From the NCBI GenBank assembly GCA_025361325.1, contig JANYAL010000071.1, forward strand, positions 1-9,060: a DNA stretch of 9,060 nt, read 5' to 3'. The stretch is from Bacteroidota bacterium. Lineage in GTDB: Bacteria; Bacteroidota; Bacteroidia; Chitinophagales; Chitinophagaceae. Positions 1 to 4,833 of the stretch are shown here, piece by piece. A program made the translations under genes and the position numbers. The notes below the pieces were generated by a model. It was given only the letters and a program-made list of their open reading frames with translations, ran no database searches and had not been told where the DNA came from. Positions within the stretch are counted from its first letter, which is position 1. The number at the start of each line of letters is the position of its first letter.

Positions 1-8
1 TAGCTTTG
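1..8 (+). promoter_or_regulatory. Candidate -7 promoter element of the universal stress gene
   Basis: TAGCTTTG is an exact match to the Bacteroidota -7 consensus TAnnTTTG and lies 39 bases before the start codon of the downstream universal stress gene. The -33 region and any activator site fall outside the window, so the promoter cannot be fully judged. By analogy with the promoters near 1788 and 4602, an FNR-like palindrome might be centred about 29.5 bases upstream of position 1; this is a prediction only. Confidence 0.45.
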
Positions 9-47
9 TGATGGCAACAGGTTTATGTAACATTTAACCAACGCAAT

Positions 48-881
48 ATGAAAAAAATGATTATGGCCCTGGACGGGGAGCATTTTCCGCACGGGGCATT
101 TGAATTTGCCAAATACATCAACCGGCAACAACAGGTATTACTGGCCGGTATCTTTTTAAGTCCGGTGGATTATTCAAAACTCCTTGCTTTCAGCGGTATG
201 GAGGGTATTGCCCTGATGCCCGAATGGCTGATGCGCAACCAGGATGATGAACTGGTTAACAGGAACATCCAGTTGTTCGAAGAAGCCTGTTTAAAAGAGG
301 GACTGGAGTACCGGGTGCACAAGGACAATGATGTTATGGCCCTTACCTCCTTAATTGAAGAAAGCCGGTACGCTGATGTATTACTGGTGAGCAGTGAGTT
401 GTTCTATGAAAATGTGCAGAAGAAACAGCCTAATTTTTACCTGGAGGAAGTGCTGAAGAAAGCAGAGTGCCCGGTATTGCTGGTGCCTGAACAATTCACA
501 GAGCCCGGTCAGACAGTCCTCGCCTATGACGGAAGTGAATCCGCAACATTTGCCCTGAAGCAATTCGCGTATCTCTTTCCTGAAATTGCCGCACAGGAGA
601 CCATCTTGCTTGCCATTGGGAATCATATTAATGAACCGGAGGATTTCCCCGGATACAGTATGGTAACTGAACTGGTATCCCAGCATTATCCCAGGTTGAG
701 GATCCAGAAACTGCCGCTGTCTGATAAAAAGGATTTCAGGATCTGGATGGCCGAGCAACCGCAAAGCATTGTAGTGATCGGGGCGTATTCACGTTCCATA
801 TTCTCTGAATTGTTCAGGAAAAGTTTTGCTGCAACCATGATCAATTCCCTTAAGATGCCGTTATTCATTTCTCATAAGTGA
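48..881 (+). CDS. Tandem-domain universal stress protein (UspA family)
   Basis: This 277-residue cytosolic protein has two universal-stress (Usp) alpha/beta domains in tandem, roughly residues 1-145 and 155-277. The first opens with KKMIMALDG, and the second with the typical strand-loop VLAYDGSESA followed by a helix and ends in PLFISHK. The usual ATP-binding signature G-x2-G-x9-G-[ST] is not intact: the C-terminal domain has IGAYSRSIFSELF, where the second glycine is replaced, and the N-terminal domain shows no clear copy. It may therefore belong to the non-ATP-binding branch. Tandem Usp proteins of this length are common in Bacteroidota. The ATG at 48 is the first start after a -7 element at 1-8, and it lies upstream of a LOG gene and a cbb3 oxidase cluster. 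That context suggests, but does not prove, a role in adaptation to low oxygen or stationary phase. The client or signal is unknown. Confidence 0.88.
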   Translation: MKKMIMALDGEHFPHGAFEFAKYINRQQQVLLAGIFLSPVDYSKLLAFSGMEGIALMPEWLMRNQDDELVNRNIQLFEEACLKEGLEYRVHKDNDVMALTSLIEESRYADVLLVSSELFYENVQKKQPNFYLEEVLKKAECPVLLVPEQFTEPGQTVLAYDGSESATFALKQFAYLFPEIAAQETILLAIGNHINEPEDFPGYSMVTELVSQHYPRLRIQKLPLSDKKDFRIWMAEQPQSIVVIGAYSRSIFSELFRKSFAATMINSLKMPLFISHK

Positions 882-889
882 GGTATATA

Positions 890-921
890 TTGCCGTGGAA
901 ATAAAAAAAACGGTAGGTTTG
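890..921 (+). promoter_or_regulatory. Predicted Bacteroidota-type promoter of the LOG gene
   Basis: A -33-type TTG at 890-892 is followed after 21 bases by TAGGTTTG at 914-921, an exact match to TAnnTTTG. The spacing falls in the range described for the Bacteroidota primary sigma factor. Transcription would begin only about 10 bases before the AGGAG ribosome-binding sequence (931-935), giving a very short leader. No FNR-like palindrome sits at the position it occupies in the DUF2892 and ccoS promoters, so this one looks constitutive. Confidence 0.55.
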
Positions 922-937
922 GTAGAAAAAAGGAGAT

Positions 938-1678
938 ATGGCTGAAACAGCAATTAAAAAAAGTGCAAAGTCGGAGATTAAGTTCTTATCTGGTCCGCAA
1001 AACCGCTGGAAGGAATTCACTTTTTCTTTGAATGTACTGCTGGAATTCATTAAGGCATTCAGGGCACTGCATTTTGTGGGCCCCTGTGTAACGGTATTTG
1101 GATCGGCCAGGTTTAAGGATGGCCACCCTTATTATGAACAGGCAGAAGAACTCTCGGGGCGTATTGCCGAACTGGGGTTTACCATCATGACCGGCGGTGG
1201 TCCCGGTATCATGGAAGCTGCCAATAAAGGAGCCAAAGCGGTAGGAGGCAGGAGTGTGGGATGCAATATTGTGCTGCCCATGGAGCAGAAACCCAATCCT
1301 TACCTGGACAAATGGGTAAATATCAAGTACTTTTTTGTTAGAAAGACACTGTTAATTAAATATTCCTTTGCCTTCGTGGTCATGCCCGGCGGATTTGGCA
1401 CCCTCGATGAATATTTTGAGGCCCTTACGCTGATACAAACCCGTAAGATCAGTGAATTTCCCATCGTGATCTTTGATACTGAATACCACAAGGACCTGAT
1501 CGCCCACATCAACAGGCTTAAAGCCGAGGGCACTATCTCGCCCGGCGACGAGAACCTCTTCCTCGTTACCGATTCCATTGACGAAGCTGTAGCGTATATC
1601 CAGAAGAACAGTATTGCCAAATTCAACCTCCAGCCCGAAAAACCCTACCGGCCCTTCAAATGGTTATTTGAAAAATGA
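938..1678 (+). CDS. LOG family protein (TIGR00730 nucleotide phosphoribohydrolase)
   Basis: This 246-residue cytosolic Rossmann-fold protein belongs to the LOG / 'lysine decarboxylase-like' family. Characterised members cleave the N-glycosidic bond of cytokinin riboside or other nucleoside 5'-monophosphates, releasing free base and ribose 5-phosphate. The signature motifs are present: GGGPGIMEAANKGA starting near residue 86, VRKTLL in the middle, and PGGFGTLDE starting at residue 150. The last holds the catalytic glutamate and the phosphate-binding glycines. The roughly 45-residue N-terminal lead (AIKKSAKSEIKFLSGPQNRWKE and onward) makes it longer than the shortest LOG enzymes but ordinary for Bacteroidota. 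The ATG at 938 is supported by AGGAG at 931-935, although the spacing of 2 bases is tight. It has its own promoter-like sequence and is probably a separate unit from the oxidase genes. The true substrate in this organism is unknown, and the old name 'lysine decarboxylase' should not be used. Confidence 0.92.
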   Translation: MAETAIKKSAKSEIKFLSGPQNRWKEFTFSLNVLLEFIKAFRALHFVGPCVTVFGSARFKDGHPYYEQAEELSGRIAELGFTIMTGGGPGIMEAANKGAKAVGGRSVGCNIVLPMEQKPNPYLDKWVNIKYFFVRKTLLIKYSFAFVVMPGGFGTLDEYFEALTLIQTRKISEFPIVIFDTEYHKDLIAHINRLKAEGTISPGDENLFLVTDSIDEAVAYIQKNSIAKFNLQPEKPYRPFKWLFEK

Positions 1679-1729
1679 TGATCCTTTCTTCCCTTCAACA
1701 CATGCCCGGGTTGTTCAGTATTTTTTTTC

Positions 1730-1743
1730 ATGATTAATATCAT
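1730..1743. promoter_or_regulatory. Distal FNR/CRP-like palindrome
   Basis: ATGAT-TAAT-ATCAT has perfectly complementary 5-base arms around a 4-base spacer and matches 8 of the 10 defined bases of the FNR consensus TTGAT-N4-ATCAA. Its centre (1736.5) is exactly 22 bases, about two helical turns, upstream of the centre of the second FNR-like site at 1752-1765. This would put two dimers on the same face of the DNA. Confidence 0.45.
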
Positions 1744-1751
1744 ATACTTTT

Positions 1752-1795
1752 TTGACTCGTATCATGTAAATAATTATCACTACAAGGCAACTTTG
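1752..1795 (+). promoter_or_regulatory. Predicted FNR/CRP-activated promoter of the DUF2892 gene
   Basis: TTGAC-TCGT-ATCAT at 1752-1765 matches the FNR consensus TTGAT-N4-ATCAA at 8 of 10 positions. CAACTTTG at 1788-1795 matches the -7 element TAnnTTTG at 5 of its 6 fixed positions. The palindrome centre lies 29.5 bases before the first base of the -7 element, so it would fall near -42 relative to the probable start site, the classical class II activator position. No -33 TTG is found 19-23 bases upstream of the -7 element, as expected for an activator-dependent promoter. The same geometry recurs upstream of ccoS. Confidence 0.5.
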
Positions 1796-1808
1796 TAGCT
1801 GATACAAA
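1781..1808. repeat. Overlapping inverted repeats TACAA / TTTGTA / TACAAA
   Basis: TACAA (1781-1785), TTTGTA (1792-1797) and TACAAA (1803-1808) form two alternative inverted repeats sharing the middle arm. They surround the predicted -7 element and start site of the DUF2892 promoter. They could be a second operator, or chance in an AT-rich promoter. Confidence 0.3.
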
Positions 1809-1816
1809 TCTGTTAC

Positions 1817-2020
1817 ATGAAGGGATTGCAAAGTAATATGGGAAATGAGGACCGTGTCATCCGTTTATTACTGGGTCTCATCATAGGATTTGCAGGAATA
1901 TATTTCAACAGTTGGTGGGGGCTGGCAGGTGTATGGCCAATGGCAACTGCCTTATTTTCATTTTGCCCCCTGTATACATTCTTAGGGTTGAACACATGTC
2001 CCCATAAAAGTGTTCGATAG
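1817..2020 (+). CDS. Small DUF2892 (YgaP-type transmembrane) protein
   Basis: This 67-residue membrane protein has the full DUF2892 pattern. A short basic-to-polar start NMGNEDRVIR is followed by a hydrophobic helix (LLLGLIIGFAGIYF), a turn, a second helix (WGLAGVWPMATALFSF), and the conserved ending CPLYTFLGLNTC. DUF2892 is the membrane module found at the C-terminus of the rhodanese YgaP and as stand-alone small proteins; the function of the stand-alone form is not established. The two cysteines in CPLY and NTC are conserved in the family. The ATG at 1817 gives the common form in which the MG of the NMG motif is preceded by a few residues; an alternative ATG at 1838 would begin at MGNEDR. 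The gene has its own predicted FNR-like promoter and a strong terminator after it, so it is probably transcribed alone, in step with low oxygen. Confidence 0.85.
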   Translation: MKGLQSNMGNEDRVIRLLLGLIIGFAGIYFNSWWGLAGVWPMATALFSFCPLYTFLGLNTCPHKSVR

Positions 2021-2035
2021 TTTCTGTCTAACTAA

Positions 2036-2072
2036 GCCGCTCATAGTCTTATGAAGCGGCATTTTTATTTTT
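2036..2072 (+). terminator. Intrinsic terminator after the DUF2892 gene
   Basis: GCCGCTCATA (2036-2045) pairs with TATGAAGCGGC (2050-2060) to form a stem of ten base pairs with one bulged base and a 4-base loop. ATTTTTATTTTT follows at once. This is a convincing Rho-independent terminator 15 bases after the DUF2892 stop codon. Its T-tract also contains the predicted -7 element for ccoI. Confidence 0.85.
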
Positions 2073-2073
2073 G
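2066..2073 (+). promoter_or_regulatory. Candidate -7 element of ccoI inside the terminator T-tract
   Basis: TATTTTTG is an exact match to TAnnTTTG and lies 48 bases before the preferred ccoI start at 2122. No TTG is found at the -33 spacing and no FNR-like palindrome at the usual distance upstream, because that stretch is the terminator stem. If real, it is a weak promoter or depends on an element not recognised here. T-rich tracts produce such matches easily. Confidence 0.35.
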
Positions 2074-2084
2074 AAAAGGCCTGA

Positions 2085-2101
2085 ACCTGTCAGGTACAGG
2101 T
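2085..2101. repeat. Nested palindrome ACCTGT-N5-ACAGGT in the ccoI leader
   Basis: ACCTGT (2085-2090) and ACAGGT (2096-2101) are exact 6-base inverted arms. An inner perfect palindrome, ACCTG-T-CAGGT, spans 2085-2095. The repeat sits just downstream of the predicted ccoI -7 element and ahead of the preferred start codon, where an operator could block transcription. No known regulator could be assigned. Confidence 0.35.
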
Positions 2102-2121
2102 CATGTAAAACCAATAGTACC

Positions 2122-4551
2122 ATGCAGAACCCGGCAGGTTTTAAGGCGGCTCCCTGTTATCATTGCGGTGAGGACTGCGAAGCAGATATACTGCAGGACG
2201 AGCATCATTTTTGCTGTGAGGGCTGCCGGCAGGTATTCCTCCTGCTGAATGAGAATAACCTCTGTACCTATTATAACCTCTACAAGAACCCGGGTATTAA
2301 GGCAAAGGGTAAATTCCGGTCTGAGCGTTTTGCATACCTCGATGACGGGGATATGGCAAAGCGGCTTGTCATGTTCAGCAGCGATACCCAGGTGAATGTG
2401 AGTTTTTCGATCCCCCAGATGCATTGTTCCTCTTGTATCTACCTGCTGGAGAACCTGCACAGGCTTGAACCGGGCGTCATCCGTTCACAAGTGGATTTTC
2501 AGCGAAAGGAGGTCTTCATTGTGTTCGATCCCAGGTCTGTTACCCTGCGCAGGATCGTGGAGCTGATGGCATTCATCGGGTACGAACCCTATATTAGTCT
2601 GCAGGACAATACTAAAAAGCATGCTGCGGTGTACAAACGTACTAAGATCTACCGGATTGGTGTGGCCGGGTTTTGCTTTGCTAATATCATGATGCTTAGT
2701 TTTCCGGAATATTTTTCATCCGGGAAAATAGAACAAGGGGGGTTGCGGGAGACCTTTACCTGGCTCAATTTTGGTTTGAGTTTACCGGTATTATTCTACA
2801 GCGCTTCCGGGTTCTTTACGGCTGCCTGGAAGGGGCTGCGGCAACGTTACCTGAATATTGATGCACCTATTGCCCTGGCGATACTAGTTACCTATGGCAG
2901 AAGTTATTACGAGATCATCTCAGGCCATGGTGCAGGTTACCTCGACTCCGGCACCGGCATCGTCTTCTTCATGCTGGCTGGCCGCTGGTTTCAGGACAAG
3001 ACCTATTCCTCCTTAGCATTCGACAGGGATTACCGCTCTTATTTTCCGCTTGGGGTAACGGTAATCCGGAACGGAACGGAGCAGAACATCCCGGTCACCA
3101 AATTGCAGAAAGGCGAACATATGATTATCCGTAATGAAGAGATGATCCCTGCCGATGCAGTTCTGCTTACAGGGGATGCCCGGATTGATTACAGTTTTGT
3201 CAGCGGGGAGCATATTCCCGTCAGCAAACAAAAAGGCGAACTGATCTATGCCGGCGGAAAACAAATGGGTAGTGTCATTGAACTGGCCGTTTTGAATGAA
3301 GCCTCTCAAAGTTATATCACCCGTTTATGGAATAACGATGTTTTCACTGCGAAGAAGAATACCAGGGCCTCATTCATACATCCCTGGAGCCGGTACTTTA
3401 CAGGGGTATTGTTTGTCATTGCTTTTGCAACCGCCGGGTATTGGTGGATGAACAATCCTGCAAAATTGTTGCCTGCGGTGACTGCAATTCTCATTGTTGC
3501 TTGTCCCTGTTCGCTCTTGCTCTCTGCCACTTTTACTTTCGGTAATATGCTTCGCATTTTCGGCAAGAACAAATGCTACCTGAAGCATGCAGGGGTTATT
3601 GAATCCCTTGCCAATATCGGCCAGGTCGTTTTTGACAAGACCGGTACCCTCACGCAGGGCCATGTATCACGGGTAAGCTATGAGGGTTGTCCCTTATCCG
3701 CAAAGGAGATGCTTTCGGTGAAGCAAATAGTACGGCAGTCTTCCCATCCATTGAGCAAGGTAATCGCTTCCTGGTTGCCCGCGGGTGTCGATAATGCAAT
3801 TCCTGCCCTGCAGTTCAGGGAATATCCTGGTCTGGGTATGGAAGCACGGGTGAATGATATTATGGTAAAGCTGGGTTCAGCGGCATACCTGAACCGGCTT
3901 GAACCCGGCCTGGTATCCTATGATACCGGTTCGCATGTGCACGTAATGGTAAACGATGTTCACATGGGCAGGTTCAGTATAAATAACCATTACCGGGAAG
4001 GGATGGAAGACATGGTAGGCCGGTTAAAGGAACAACAGTACATCACACATGTGCTCTCGGGTGATAATGCTGCCGAGCTGGAGAATATTCGTTGCATGTT
4101 CGGAGAAGGAACGGTAATCAGGTTCAGGCAAACCCCGCAGGAGAAGCTGGAGTATATCCGTTCCATCCAGCAGGACCATACCAGGGTGCTCATGCTGGGC
4201 GACGGGCTGAATGATGCGGGGGCATTGATGCAGAGCGATGTGGGGATCGCGGTAAGTGATAATTCCGCCCGCTTTACACCGGCCTGCGACGCCATCCTGG
4301 ACGGGGAAAAACTGAATATGCTTGATAAGTTCCTAAGCTATGCCAGGTCAGGAAAAAAGATCGTACTTGCCAGTTTCATCTTTTCCATCCTGTATAACCT
4401 GGTGGGTATATTTTTTGCCGTACAGGGACTGCTTTCACCCATGGTAGCAGCCATACTCATGCCTATCAGCAGTATCAGTATCGTCCTGCTGGTCACCCTC
4501 TTATCCACACTCAGTGCACGATACAGGGGTTTGTTGGTGCAAAATGATTAA
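2122..4551 (+). CDS. ccoI: Copper-exporting P1B-type ATPase CcoI/FixI for cbb3 oxidase assembly
   Basis: This inner-membrane P1B ATPase exports copper from the cytoplasm, and in the CcoI/FixI branch the copper goes to the CuB site of cbb3 oxidase. Using ATG 2122 (809 residues), a cysteine-rich N-terminal module (C12, C15, C19, then CCEGC at 31-35) precedes an HMA domain with MHCSSC (C102, C105). Eight membrane segments follow, near 177-200, 213-238, 249-269, 276-293, 425-445, 450-475, 748-770 and 773-795. The core motifs are CPC (461-463) in the transport helix, the phosphorylation site DKTGTLT (D505), HP (542-543) and GDGLND (693-698). The actuator motif reads SGEH (361-364) where TGES is usual, and CPC is followed by S not A. 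A TTG at 2071 extends the frame by 17 codons but lies inside the predicted -7 element, so the ATG is preferred. It precedes ccoS, the usual partner. Confidence 0.94.
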   Translation: MQNPAGFKAAPCYHCGEDCEADILQDEHHFCCEGCRQVFLLLNENNLCTYYNLYKNPGIKAKGKFRSERFAYLDDGDMAKRLVMFSSDTQVNVSFSIPQMHCSSCIYLLENLHRLEPGVIRSQVDFQRKEVFIVFDPRSVTLRRIVELMAFIGYEPYISLQDNTKKHAAVYKRTKIYRIGVAGFCFANIMMLSFPEYFSSGKIEQGGLRETFTWLNFGLSLPVLFYSASGFFTAAWKGLRQRYLNIDAPIALAILVTYGRSYYEIISGHGAGYLDSGTGIVFFMLAGRWFQDKTYSSLAFDRDYRSYFPLGVTVIRNGTEQNIPVTKLQKGEHMIIRNEEMIPADAVLLTGDARIDYSFVSGEHIPVSKQKGELIYAGGKQMGSVIELAVLNEASQSYITRLWNNDVFTAKKNTRASFIHPWSRYFTGVLFVIAFATAGYWWMNNPAKLLPAVTAILIVACPCSLLLSATFTFGNMLRIFGKNKCYLKHAGVIESLANIGQVVFDKTGTLTQGHVSRVSYEGCPLSAKEMLSVKQIVRQSSHPLSKVIASWLPAGVDNAIPALQFREYPGLGMEARVNDIMVKLGSAAYLNRLEPGLVSYDTGSHVHVMVNDVHMGRFSINNHYREGMEDMVGRLKEQQYITHVLSGDNAAELENIRCMFGEGTVIRFRQTPQEKLEYIRSIQQDHTRVLMLGDGLNDAGALMQSDVGIAVSDNSARFTPACDAILDGEKLNMLDKFLSYARSGKKIVLASFIFSILYNLVGIFFAVQGLLSPMVAAILMPISSISIVLLVTLLSTLSARYRGLLVQND

Positions 4552-4565
4552 AATCATCCGGCACT

Positions 4566-4609
4566 TTGATATTACTCACCCCGGAACGTAAAGGGTAATT
4601 TTATTTTTG
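4566..4609 (+). promoter_or_regulatory. Predicted FNR/CRP-activated promoter of the ccoS-ccoNO-ccoQ-ccoP-ccoG operon
   Basis: TTGAT-ATTA-CTCAC at 4566-4579 has a perfect left FNR half-site and 3 of 5 matches in the right half. TATTTTTG at 4602-4609 is an exact match to TAnnTTTG. The palindrome centre (4572.5) is 29.5 bases before the -7 element, the same distance as in the DUF2892 promoter. There is no -33 TTG at 19-23 bases, which fits activator dependence. Transcription from here would give a leader of roughly 20 bases before the ccoS start and could drive all structural genes independently of ccoI. Confidence 0.55.
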
Positions 4610-4638
4610 GCCAACAGTTATCAGTCAATCATTCAATT

Positions 4639-4812
4639 TTGAGCGCTTTATTCATACTAATCGGGATCAGTATACTCGTAGTCGGTGGTTTCCTGGCCGC
4701 TTTTCTGTGGAGTGTCCGGACCGGCCAGTATGACGATGATTATACACCCTCCGTACGCATGCTATTCGATGATGCTGAAAGCAAGACAGAGATCCCGGCA
4801 ACCAAACCTTAA
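4639..4812 (+). CDS. ccoS: CcoS, cbb3 oxidase maturation protein (TTG start)
   Basis: This 57-residue membrane protein is required in proteobacterial models for inserting redox cofactors (haem b, haem b3 and CuB) into CcoN. From the TTG at 4639 it reads MSALFILIGISILVVGGF and onward, one N-terminal helix, then the family hallmark FLWSVRTGQYDDDYTPSVRML (given in two parts here: FLWSVRTGQYDDD at about residues 22-34, then YTPSVRML). It ends in an acidic-polar tail, DDAESKTEIPATKP. The TTG start is chosen because the family begins at this M-x-x-L-F-x-L-I pattern and no in-frame ATG exists upstream. The gene is short and lies between ccoI (87 bases before) and ccoNO (21 bases after). This ccoI-ccoS-ccoN order matches known cbb3 clusters and supports the call. 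It is the first gene after the predicted FNR-like promoter at 4566-4609. Confidence 0.92.
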   Translation: MSALFILIGISILVVGGFLAAFLWSVRTGQYDDDYTPSVRMLFDDAESKTEIPATKP

Positions 4813-4833
4813 CTCCATACAAATAACACAAAC

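Noticed and set aside
381..764. Minus-strand open frame of 127 codons opposite the universal stress gene
   Set aside because: It is fully overlapped by a well-supported + strand gene and has no family resemblance or promoter.
1694..1728. Possible terminator after the LOG gene
   Set aside because: CAAC and GTTG arms of only 4-5 bases around a GC-rich loop come before an 8-base T run; the stem is too weak to call.
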